19,750 nt of DNA, taken from CAVRXT01 sp049644285 (GTDB taxonomy: Bacteria > Acidobacteriota > Terriglobia > Acidiferrales > UBA7541). Of this stretch, positions 1-7,173 are shown piece by piece. Where the stretch lies: positions 1 through 19,750 of the forward strand of contig JBARRP010000288.1 of the NCBI GenBank assembly GCA_049644285.1. The letters run 5' to 3'. Under the pieces are notes generated by a model. It ran no database searches. It saw only the letters and a list, made by a program, of their open reading frames with translations, and was not told the origin of the DNA. Every line of letters starts with the position of its first letter. Position 1 is the first letter of the stretch. The position numbers and the translations under genes are program-made.

Positions 1-2
1 AA

Positions 3-701
3 ACTAAGGAGCCTACCCGCCAGCAGAGAGGGGCGATCCAACAAGCCGCAGAGGAATTACAGAAGAGCCGCGGCGGGTTCTGCGCAGCGGTAAAATGGTT
101 ATGCTCGCCAAAACCCTCGAAGCCAGTGGTGTCAGCGAATCGGCTCACAAAGCTTCTTGAATCGGGCAAGCTTGAATGGGGACGTTATCCCGACATCGAT
201 GAAAGCAGCGAGAAGGTCATCAAATACTTCGAGGATCATGGGCTGAAACATTTCAGAGTCCGTCCATCTCTACAGGACGGTAGGTTGATTCTTTTCCCCA
301 GGTGTGTCCATTTGGTGGATCTGTTCTGCGCTTTCCTCCTTAACGAATGCTCCGGCAAGCGAACATCCGAAATGCCAATCAAGACCTGCGGTCAGTGCGG
401 AAAACTATTTTGGTCGCCGTCAAAGGCTGCCGAGTTCTGTTCGAGGGATTGCCAGTGGAACCACTATTGGACGCCAGAGCGAAAACGAGACGATACCTAC
501 ATCAAGAGGCTTGAAGAATTCATTGATAACTGCAGAAGGCAAAAGCATGGATTTTCGCAGAAAGACCTCGGAGCCAAACTGACGTCGCACCAAGTGGTGA
601 AACGCCTGAGCCTCATGGAAGAACGGTGGCTTCGTGAGTGGCCCAAGCTGGCTGTGAGAGTTCGCGCAATCCAAAGCGCAATATCTGAGGTAAGATCATG
701 A
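3..701 (+). CDS. Partial hypothetical protein with CxxC...CxxxC zinc-ribbon-like motif
   Basis: The frame is open from the left edge to the TGA at 699-701, with no ATG in frame, so the gene probably starts outside the window. A GTG at 126 is the first alternative start seen inside. Counting from that GTG, C88 and C91 (CGQC) and C105 and C109 (CSRDC) form a likely treble-clef or zinc-ribbon site, with aromatic residues around it (KLFW, WNHYW). The spacing resembles the CGNR zinc-finger group, but the CGNR signature itself is absent. The C-terminus is basic and probably helical. The family is not recognised with certainty. Its place just inside a tRNA-Ser attachment remnant suggests that it belongs to an integrated element rather than to the core chromosome. 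DNA or RNA binding is only an inference from the zinc motif. Confidence 0.6.
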   Translation, partial: TKEPTRQQRGAIQQAAEELQKSRGGFCAAVKWLCSPKPSKPVVSANRLTKLLESGKLEWGRYPDIDESSEKVIKYFEDHGLKHFRVRPSLQDGRLILFPRCVHLVDLFCAFLLNECSGKRTSEMPIKTCGQCGKLFWSPSKAAEFCSRDCQWNHYWTPERKRDDTYIKRLEEFIDNCRRQKHGFSQKDLGAKLTSHQVVKRLSLMEERWLREWPKLAVRVRAIQSAISEVRS

Positions 702-897
702 GAGGAGTCTCGTAGGATGTGTTTCGGTGGAGAAGCGTGCTACCTGATGCTACCATTTCCCCGCGATTTAGCGGTTTGGTCGTTGGGCCAAGCCCTTTCT
801 GACGAAACGCTTGCGGTGATCCAAATTAAATCCTATCAATCAGTTAGGCTAGTGTAGCGAAGCAAAACCCAGCAAACGGTAGCAGCGTTCAAGCAAC
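702..897. other. Gene-free stretch at the element end, with TGCTACC repeats
   Basis: No convincing ORF is seen here. The heptamer TGCTACC occurs twice in direct orientation at 738-744 and 748-754, exactly 10 bp apart, and once inverted (GGTAGCA) at 878-884, about 20 bp before the tRNA fragment. Repeats of this kind next to a tRNA attachment core could be arm-type integrase binding sites, but three 7-mers are weak evidence. Confidence 0.35.
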
Positions 898-925
898 ATG
901 GGGTCGAATCCCACCCTCTCCGCCA
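898..925 (+). other. tRNA-Ser 3' fragment; probable attachment (attR-type) site
   Basis: Positions 904-925 read as the end of a bacterial serine tRNA: T loop TCGAAT, T-stem arm CCCAC, acceptor arm CCTCTCC, discriminator G and CCA. The matching T-stem arm 898-902 is ATGGG (GTGGG would be expected) and the first T-loop base is G instead of T, so identity to a functional tRNA appears to start at about 904. The 5' acceptor arm GGAGAGG, which should lie about 90 bases upstream, is absent, as are D and anticodon arms. A displaced 3' end of a tRNA is the usual scar of tyrosine-recombinase integration. By orientation the intact gene and the element would lie to the left and the original chromosome to the right. 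Confidence 0.75.
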
Positions 926-961
926 GTGATAGCGGTCGCAGTCAGCATTCAGTAGTCAGCC

Positions 962-3631
962 TCACCTTGTATCTGGCTCGCCGGCTGAGTAGGGAGCAAA
1001 GACGGCGTGGCTTACCTGCGGATAGGGACGGTCCCAGCCCTTGGCGTCGTGCCACAGAATTCGATTCAGAATCTCCGTCGGCGCGGCATCGGGAACTGAG
1101 AAGTTCATCTTCAGGGATGCCAGTGCCGCTTCCCGGGCAGCGCCTTTCAACGCGCTGGCTGGCGGATTCAAGTCGAAAATGGATTGCTGCGGGCGTTCCG
1201 AAGTGTAGGACGCGAAATCCGGAGTGGCCTGAAACGTATTGCGCATGTCGGTGGCGATGAGATCGAATAAAGAGAGCGTCGGCAGGCCGAGGATCAGCTC
1301 GATCGTTTTCAGCATGCTCGGCTGCGAGTAAAAAGTGGAATCGATGCTGCCCTTACGCACGTACGGGCTGATCACGAGGGCCACCGTGCGATGACCATCC
1401 ACGTGATCGATGCCGTCTTGCGCGTCGTCCTCCACGACGAAGATTGCCATGCTCTTCCAGAATCGTGATCTGGACAGGCCTTCCACAATCTGGCCAAGAG
1501 CGAGGTCGTTATCGGCCATGCACGCCTTAGTCGTCGATGTGCCGGGATAAGTTCCGATGGTATGGTCGGATGGGAGATGGATGATGGCCAGATTCGGCAT
1601 CTTTCCGTCTTTCTCCCATTGATCGACATGACGCAAGAAGATCCGCGCGCGAACGACGTCCGGAACCTGAAGGCCATATGCGGGAAAGTCCTTGGCCACG
1701 ATCTTATTCAGTGGCGCAATCGGCGTTACGGTATGAAAGGTATCCGCGAAATTGTCGCCATTCTTCCACTGATCCAGGAACTTGGCGCGGTCGGTTATTT
1801 TCCAATCCTTTAGATTGCCGGCGAACTCGCCGAAAACTTCGACCGTTTTCTTTCGACCCAACGCGTCATCCCAAATGAATCCGCTGCTCGCGTATGCCAG
1901 GGGATCATCTCCAGCCTTCGGATAGCTACGCCCGCCATATCCTGGCCAGTAGGTGTAATCCGTCTCCGCGCCCTGAGTCACCCACTGATGACCATCGCCG
2001 CTGTTTCCACCGGTGGCGTAAAAGTTGTCGAGAATTACGAACTGCTCGGCGAGGCGATGATGGTTGGGCGTGACATCGCGTCCATAAACCGCCAACGAGC
2101 GGTCGCTATTGGCCTGCGAGAAATCGCCAAAGAATTGATCAAATGTGCGATTCTCTTTGATGATGTAAACGACGTGATCGATCGGCGACGGATCGCCCGC
2201 GCGCGCCGGCACCGGAAATGGCTTTGGGTTGCTCAGCGGCGCGCTCTCGGCGCGGGCGAGTCGTGCGCTGCGCAGCCTCAGATGATTGTTCTCTGCGACT
2301 GCGGTGGAATACCCCGCGAGCTGGGCAGCGTCGGGTATCGGAATTACATGAACCGTGCCGCGATACGCGTGGACGTAACGGTGGGTCGGCCCCACCTCAA
2401 CATCAAGCCCTACTGCCTTGGCCATTTTTTTCAGGTTTTCGAGATTCCAGCCCGAGCCAACGCCAAGCAACGTCGATACGGCCAGATATTTTGCGTCACT
2501 GCTGATCTGAATGTGATTGGGATACCAACCCGTCGGAATCAAGCCCTCGATCCGGCCATCGGCTGCGCGGACGACGGCAACCGCATTGATGCCTCCGCAT
2601 GCCGCGTACAAGGTTTTGCCATCGGGGCTGACGGCAACTCCGTTGGGCGCAACGCCGGGACTCTTGCGGTCGAACGGCTGGATCGAAATCGTCTGAGCGA
2701 CCGTATTCGTCACGGTGTTGATGACCGAGACCGAATCCGAGTTGTTGTTTGCCACGTAAAGCCTTGCCCGCGATTCGTCCCAAAAGAGCGCATTGGGATG
2801 CAGTCCGACGGGAATCGAAGTGGTGGCCTTCATGCTCAGCAGGTCAACTCGGGTGACCGTGCCGGATGAGGCGATGCCTCGGGCATCCACGACGACGTTG
2901 TCGGCGTCTTTCTCGCTGCCCGTCGGCGAGGTCCTGTCTTTGGGGCCCGGCACGCGCCCGCCCCAATCGCTGACGTAGGCTACGCTACTGGACTTATTGA
3001 TGGCCGCGCCGAAAGGGGCAATTCCTACCTTCACGGTTCCTTTGAGTTTTCGGGCTACGAGATCTACCACCGCGATCGCGTTGTTGAATGTCAGCGCCAC
3101 GACGGCGTAGCGCTGACCGCTGGGGTTCTTCTCACCGGCGACCACCAGGCCGCCGACCTGGTCTGTCCCGAGGTGACCCACCAAGACTCTGGCCGTATCG
3201 CCCGAAATGGAAACGACCTGCACGGATTGTGATTTTTCGTCCGCCGTGACTGGCCCGAGCCCGCTTAACATGGGCTGCGCGGTCGCGGGATCGATGGTAA
3301 TCCCCTGCATACCCGGCGAGACTTTTGCGTGAATCAAACACACGACCTGGTTGGTCCTCCAATTCAGCTCGAAGACCGCAGCGCCTCCCGAGCCGATTCC
3401 CAGAACGTACACCGTTTCGCTCGAGACGCCGAATGCCACGCCGTATACGCGCCCGTTGAAGACGCTCTGGACGCCGGCAGGTGTAATGCCTTGTCGAGTG
3501 GTGATAACGCCCGGATCGGGCACGCTGCGAACGGGTTTCTCGGGCGTTTGTGCCAGCGCAAGAGTGGCCAATGCAAAGAGACTTGCGGAAAGAACGACAA
3601 GAATACATGCGAAGCGCATGCGGTGCGGCAC
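962..3631 (-). CDS. Secreted YVTN beta-propeller / PF04185-type phosphoesterase fusion
   Basis: The product has about 889 residues. The GTG at 3631 is preferred because AGGAG lies five bases upstream (AGGAG-ATAAT-GTG) and a signal peptide follows at once (RFACILVVLSASLFALATLA, cleaved near ALAQ). The ORF can extend to 3724 without a better ribosome site. The N-terminal half (about 40-450) has YVTN-like blades, with phrases such as RLYVANNNSDSVSVI and SPDGKTLYAACGG. From about residue 480 begins a PF04185 phosphoesterase (acid phosphatase/phospholipase C relatives) with DHVVYIIKENRTFDQFFGDF, GNSGDGHQW, HLPSDHT and the metal-ligand-like EDDAQDGIDHVDGHR. The architecture matches the YncE-like/alkaline phosphatase family fusions. 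It is probably exported to the periplasm; the substrate is unknown. It is transcribed divergently from the FHA-GAF gene. Confidence 0.92.
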   Translation of the reverse strand: MPHRMRFACILVVLSASLFALATLALAQTPEKPVRSVPDPGVITTRQGITPAGVQSVFNGRVYGVAFGVSSETVYVLGIGSGGAAVFELNWRTNQVVCLIHAKVSPGMQGITIDPATAQPMLSGLGPVTADEKSQSVQVVSISGDTARVLVGHLGTDQVGGLVVAGEKNPSGQRYAVVALTFNNAIAVVDLVARKLKGTVKVGIAPFGAAINKSSSVAYVSDWGGRVPGPKDRTSPTGSEKDADNVVVDARGIASSGTVTRVDLLSMKATTSIPVGLHPNALFWDESRARLYVANNNSDSVSVINTVTNTVAQTISIQPFDRKSPGVAPNGVAVSPDGKTLYAACGGINAVAVVRAADGRIEGLIPTGWYPNHIQISSDAKYLAVSTLLGVGSGWNLENLKKMAKAVGLDVEVGPTHRYVHAYRGTVHVIPIPDAAQLAGYSTAVAENNHLRLRSARLARAESAPLSNPKPFPVPARAGDPSPIDHVVYIIKENRTFDQFFGDFSQANSDRSLAVYGRDVTPNHHRLAEQFVILDNFYATGGNSGDGHQWVTQGAETDYTYWPGYGGRSYPKAGDDPLAYASSGFIWDDALGRKKTVEVFGEFAGNLKDWKITDRAKFLDQWKNGDNFADTFHTVTPIAPLNKIVAKDFPAYGLQVPDVVRARIFLRHVDQWEKDGKMPNLAIIHLPSDHTIGTYPGTSTTKACMADNDLALGQIVEGLSRSRFWKSMAIFVVEDDAQDGIDHVDGHRTVALVISPYVRKGSIDSTFYSQPSMLKTIELILGLPTLSLFDLIATDMRNTFQATPDFASYTSERPQQSIFDLNPPASALKGAAREAALASLKMNFSVPDAAPTEILNRILWHDAKGWDRPYPQVSHAVFAPYSAGEPDTR

Positions 3632-3717
3632 ATTATCTCCTGAAGATCGGGACCGGCCCCGCTGAGAATTGAGGCCAACAACCACCTCGTCATTAGCACA
3701 GATTCGCGTCGCCGAAG

Positions 3718-3731
3718 TTAACAAATGTTAA
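3718..3731. promoter_or_regulatory. Perfect palindrome TTAACA-AA-TGTTAA, operator candidate
   Basis: Two 6-bp arms that are exact reverse complements flank a 2-bp AA spacer, in an AT-rich island of a GC-rich region between divergent genes. It lies about 87 bp upstream of the phosphoesterase start. A dimeric regulator site is the natural reading, but no regulator is encoded nearby and a chance palindrome cannot be excluded. Confidence 0.35.
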
Positions 3732-3760
3732 TGGGTCCCGTACAACGGTATGTTCTAGCT

Positions 3761-3848
3761 CTGTCGCCGTTCCGGGACTGCAACCAGCGGCGCGTCCTCA
3801 GTCCCAAGGTTTTCACCCTGGGCTATTTTCTGCCGCCGCTCCGCGGCT
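3761..3848. repeat. REP-like palindromic intergenic module
   Basis: Two copies of a 19-base unit are visible: CTGTCGCCGTTCCGGGACT at 3761-3779 and CTGCCGCCGCTCCGCGGCT at 3830-3848, with 15 of 19 bases identical. Between them are a perfect 7-bp inverted repeat GGGACTG/CAGTCCC (3774-3780 with 3799-3805, loop 18) and a near-perfect one, CCCAAGG/CCCTGGG (3803-3809 with 3816-3822, loop 6). From memory, units of the form CCCTGGGCTATTTTCTG followed by a GC-rich palindrome recur between genes in Acidobacteriota and Planctomycetota. Function is unknown; it may be a REP element mobilised in trans by a Y1 transposase. Confidence 0.5.
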
Positions 3849-4057
3849 TCCGCCGGGGCGGACGTTAGCCATGCGACAAGGCGCGACGAGCTATGCCTTG
3901 CCCAAAGCCGTTCGGCTACTGGATGATCGAAAGTGCAGAAAGTCGGTTTGATCAGGCTGGCCCGGCGGACAAGAATTACGATGAAGAAACTTTGCGCCAA
4001 TCGAAAACCCATTCGGCGGATCGATGTTTCGCACGGTGAAGGCCTGGGAATAATTCG

Positions 4058-5116
4058 ATGCCTCGATTTGTGATTGACGGCCTTGGCCGGCGCTCGCGCG
4101 TTCTCGAGCTGCTTGGCGACCGACCAATCTCGATCGGCTCTGCCAAGTCCAGCAACCTAGTCCTGGAGGACGCGAGCGTCTCGCGTCTGCACGCTGTCGT
4201 TCGCTCGAACATGGACGGCCATTGGCAGATCGTTGACCGAGGCGGCGCGACCGGGATCAAGGTCAACGGGGCTCGAGTGAAAGAAGCGACGCTGCGGCCG
4301 AATGACGAGGTGGTTGTTGGCGCGTACCGGCTGAGATTCGAAGAGCCAGATGTTCGCGGCGTTGCCGCTCACGACGCCGCGAGCCTGCCCCGATCGGTCG
4401 TTCGGGAATTGGGGCAGTCCGCTTACTCTGGCTCGCTTCTTCAAGCGGAACCCCTCGGAAGTGTTGAGTCGCCCGAGGTCGGGGGGCGTGCGGACGTAAC
4501 TGAACGGGTGCGCGTTCTTGAACGCGAAAATCGCCTCTTGACGCTGCTCTACCGTGCGACGCGGGCGCTCGCGGAACTCACCGAAGTCGAAAAGGTCACA
4601 GAACGCGTACTGCAAATGGTGCTGGAGATCGAAGGAGCGGAACGCGGGTACATAATGCTCTTGGACGAGCCCTCGGCCGGGAGCGCGACCCTGAGCGAAG
4701 GACAGTACGGCTTTCAGCCGGCAGTGATTCGATATCGCCACGAAGCGAGAGAGCTAGGAGCACGAGGCACGCCGCACCTTGTTATATCGCGGAGCATCAT
4801 CCGGCAGGTGATGCAGACGGGGCTTCCACTTCTCGTCTGCGATGCCCAAGCAGATCCTCGGCTTTCGGCAAGCCCGAGTGTGGTGCTTTCCGGGATTCAG
4901 TCAGCCATGTGTGCCCCGCTTGGCAGCCACGATCGTCGCTCCGGTCTCCTTTACTTGGACAATCTGTCCCGCCGCGGCATGTTCTCGACGGAGGACCTGA
5001 ATATCTTTGCTGTGATTGCATCCCAGGCCGGCCTGGCGATTGAACGGGTCCGGGGGCGAAACACAGTTCCCGTGAAGAGTGCGCCGGCGGTATTGGCCGA
5101 GAAGCCCTCACGCTGA
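4058..5116 (+). CDS. FHA-GAF domain signalling protein
   Basis: The product has 352 residues and no signal peptide, so it is cytosolic. Residues about 1-100 form a forkhead-associated domain with IGS (26-28), SRLHA (42-46) and NG (70-71). The Ser-Arg-x-His element that contacts phosphothreonine is present, while the usual Arg after the first Gly is Ser. Residues about 100-155 are a linker. Residues about 160-335 are a GAF domain ending in SQAGLAIER. There is no catalytic output domain, so it probably acts through partners: FHA binding to a phosphorylated protein and GAF binding a small ligand. The start ATG has GGGA nine bases upstream. The KimA-like transporter gene begins 152 bp downstream on the same strand and could be co-transcribed. 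Confidence 0.88.
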   Translation: MPRFVIDGLGRRSRVLELLGDRPISIGSAKSSNLVLEDASVSRLHAVVRSNMDGHWQIVDRGGATGIKVNGARVKEATLRPNDEVVVGAYRLRFEEPDVRGVAAHDAASLPRSVVRELGQSAYSGSLLQAEPLGSVESPEVGGRADVTERVRVLERENRLLTLLYRATRALAELTEVEKVTERVLQMVLEIEGAERGYIMLLDEPSAGSATLSEGQYGFQPAVIRYRHEARELGARGTPHLVISRSIIRQVMQTGLPLLVCDAQADPRLSASPSVVLSGIQSAMCAPLGSHDRRSGLLYLDNLSRRGMFSTEDLNIFAVIASQAGLAIERVRGRNTVPVKSAPAVLAEKPSR

Positions 5117-5268
5117 CCTAACGAGCGAGTCTGAAGAATGCTTTCAATTTCTCACCCCATAGTTTTCTGGCTGCGCTTTGAGCTCCATTCTTCCTGGAGC
5201 GACTCCGACAGTGCGTCTCTTTAGCTTGAGCCCAGACTAACGTAAACTTCCGTGGATTGGGAGCGCAC
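5117..5268 (+). other. Spacer between FHA-GAF and transporter genes
   Basis: This holds one small perfect hairpin, GCTCCA-TTCTTCC-TGGAGC, at 5182-5200 with no T tract after it, so it is not a convincing terminator. The conserved elements of the ydaO (c-di-AMP) riboswitch were looked for because the next gene is KimA-like, and they were not found. GGGAG at 5259-5263 serves as ribosome-binding site for the ATG at 5269. Confidence 0.4.
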
Positions 5269-7143
5269 ATGTCATTCGCGAACCTCGTACTTGGGAGACC
5301 GATTCCGACGTCCGATGAAAGAGCGGAACAGATTGGAGCGAGCGCCGGGATTCCGATTTTCGGATTGGACGCGCTCAGTTCCGCAGCGTACGGACCGGAG
5401 GCAGCGCTGACTCTGCTGATCCCGCTAGGGGTCGCGGGGGTGGCCTACATCGTCCCAATCAGCGCGTCGATTATTTTGCTTTTGACGATCGTCTACTTTT
5501 CTTACCGGCAAACGATCGCTGCATATCCGGGTGGAGGCGGCTCGTACACTGTCGCGACCGAGAACCTCGGCACGTTTCCAGGGTTGCTCGCGGCGGCGGC
5601 GCTGATGATTGATTACATCTTGGTTGTCGCCGTTGGGATTTCGGCCGGCGTGGGCGCCCTTGTATCCGCGGCACCAAGACTCCTGCCACACACGTTGAGT
5701 CTCTGCCTGGGAATCCTCGTGCTCATCACGATCATTAACCTACGCGGGGTGCGCGAGGCTGGTACGTTGTTCATGATTCCGACGTACTTTTTCGTGGGCA
5801 CCTTGCTCGTCACCATCTTCGTTGGAGCCGCAAAGATGGTTCTGGCCGGGGGACACCCGACGCCGGTGCAAGCTCCTCCTCCGGTGGCCGCCGCAACGAC
5901 GGCAGCGGCGGCGAGCCTGTGGGTGTTGCTGCAAGCGTTTTCGAACGGCTGCACGGCAATGACGGGCGTGGAGGCGGTCAGCAATGGCGTGAAGGCGTTT
6001 CGCGAACCTACAGTGCGCAACGCTCAGCGGACTTTGACGGTGATCATCGGGATTTTGATTGTGTTGCTTGCGGGAATCGCAGTCCTGGTTCGCGCTTATG
6101 GGATCGCGGCGACGAACCCGGGGGAAGCCGGCTACCAAAGCGTTCTATCCATGCTGGTGGCCGCGGTGGCAGGAAGGGGCGCGTTCTACTACGTCACGAT
6201 TGGATCGGTTCTAATCATTCTGGCATTGTCGGCGAATACCGCGTTCGCCGATTTTCCTCGTTTGTGCCGGGCCATCGCGCTGAACAGCTACTTGCCGCAT
6301 GCGTTCCGGTATCGAGGACGGCGTCTGGTGTACTCGGAGGGCATATACGTCCTCGCAGGCGTTTCCGGACTGCTTCTGATCCTGTTTCGCGGAGTCACGG
6401 ACCGGCTGATTCCTTTGTTCGCGATCGGCGCCTTCCTCGCTTTTACTCTGTCACAGGCAGGAATGGTGGGGCACTGGAAGAGGGCGGGAGGCCGTGGCGC
6501 TTGGCGAAGCATATTCGTCAATGGCTTGGGGGCTGCGGCTACGGGCTTGACGCTGCTGGTGGTGTTGGTTGCGAAATTCACGGCGGGAGCCTGGGTGACT
6601 GCGCTCCTGATTCCTGTCCTCGTCACCGCGATGGTCTCCGTGCGGCGTCACTACGATCGCATCGATAAGGAGACAGAGATCTCGACGCCGCTCGAAATTA
6701 CCAGCCCGGGGCGCCCTCTCGTCGTGGTGCCGATCGAATCCTGGGACAGGGTCTCGGAGAAAGCTTTGCAGATCGCATTTACACTCTCGCCCGACATTGA
6801 GGCTGTTCACGTCGCGACCGAAGAAGATAAGAGCGCGATTGAAGAACGCTGGAGCAAGCTGGTGGAGGTGCCGGCAAATCAGGCGGGAATCAAGCCGCCC
6901 AAGCTGGTGATCTTGCCGTCGCCCTACCGGTACGTTCTTTTGCCGATCGTGGCCCACGTTCTGGAGGTCGAGCGCGCAAATCCCGATCGGCTGATCGCGG
7001 TGCTGGTGCCAGAACTCGTTGAACGCCACTGGTATCACTATCTGTTGCGAACGAATCGGGCAGAACTCTTGAAAGCGCTACTGCTTGTAAGGGGCAGCCA
7101 ACGAATTATTCCGATCACGGTACCGTGGTATTTGACGTCTTGA
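5269..7143 (+). CDS. KimA-like APC-superfamily potassium transporter
   Basis: The product has 624 residues from the ATG at 5269, which has GGGAG five bases upstream. The frame can begin at a TTG at 5257, but that start has no ribosome site. Residues about 25-455 hold roughly twelve membrane segments. Motifs closely match, by recall, the proton-coupled K+ importer KimA (YdaO) of Bacillus: LDALSSAAYGPE (33-44), SYRQTIAAYPGGGGSY (78-93), ENLG, DYILVVAVGISAG, and AFSNGCTAMTGVEAVSNG. A soluble C-terminal domain (about 460-624, from RPLVVVPIESW) has a UspA-like look and ends near ERHWYHYLLRTNRAELLKA, as in that family. In KimA this region binds c-di-AMP; whether it does so here cannot be judged. 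Amino acid transport is the alternative, as the family is often annotated only as APC permease. The gene is convergent with the VWFA gene, with a 30-bp gap. Confidence 0.88.
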   Translation: MSFANLVLGRPIPTSDERAEQIGASAGIPIFGLDALSSAAYGPEAALTLLIPLGVAGVAYIVPISASIILLLTIVYFSYRQTIAAYPGGGGSYTVATENLGTFPGLLAAAALMIDYILVVAVGISAGVGALVSAAPRLLPHTLSLCLGILVLITIINLRGVREAGTLFMIPTYFFVGTLLVTIFVGAAKMVLAGGHPTPVQAPPPVAAATTAAAASLWVLLQAFSNGCTAMTGVEAVSNGVKAFREPTVRNAQRTLTVIIGILIVLLAGIAVLVRAYGIAATNPGEAGYQSVLSMLVAAVAGRGAFYYVTIGSVLIILALSANTAFADFPRLCRAIALNSYLPHAFRYRGRRLVYSEGIYVLAGVSGLLLILFRGVTDRLIPLFAIGAFLAFTLSQAGMVGHWKRAGGRGAWRSIFVNGLGAAATGLTLLVVLVAKFTAGAWVTALLIPVLVTAMVSVRRHYDRIDKETEISTPLEITSPGRPLVVVPIESWDRVSEKALQIAFTLSPDIEAVHVATEEDKSAIEERWSKLVEVPANQAGIKPPKLVILPSPYRYVLLPIVAHVLEVERANPDRLIAVLVPELVERHWYHYLLRTNRAELLKALLLVRGSQRIIPITVPWYLTS

Positions 7144-7173
7144 GAACAAGGCGTCCAGGAGAACTCACGCGGA

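Larger units (their letters stand above)
3632..4057. other. Divergent intergenic region, 426 bp
   Basis: This lies between the phosphoesterase gene (minus) and the FHA-GAF gene (plus), so it should carry promoters in both directions. It contains the palindrome at 3718-3731 and the REP-like module at 3761-3848, listed separately. No convincing -35/-10 pair, RNA gene or coding sequence is seen. Short ORFs in this stretch have no recognisable content. Confidence 0.5.

Noticed and set aside
836..925. Complete tRNA-Ser gene
   Set aside because: Only the T arm and 3' acceptor are present; the region where GGAGAGG and the D and anticodon arms should lie does not match.
1988..2869. Plus-strand ORF (293 codons) opposite the phosphoesterase
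   Set aside because: Antisense to clear YVTN and phosphoesterase motifs, no family content of its own.
5117..5268. c-di-AMP (ydaO) riboswitch ahead of the KimA-like gene
   Set aside because: The spacer is short and lacks the conserved purine-rich blocks of that riboswitch.
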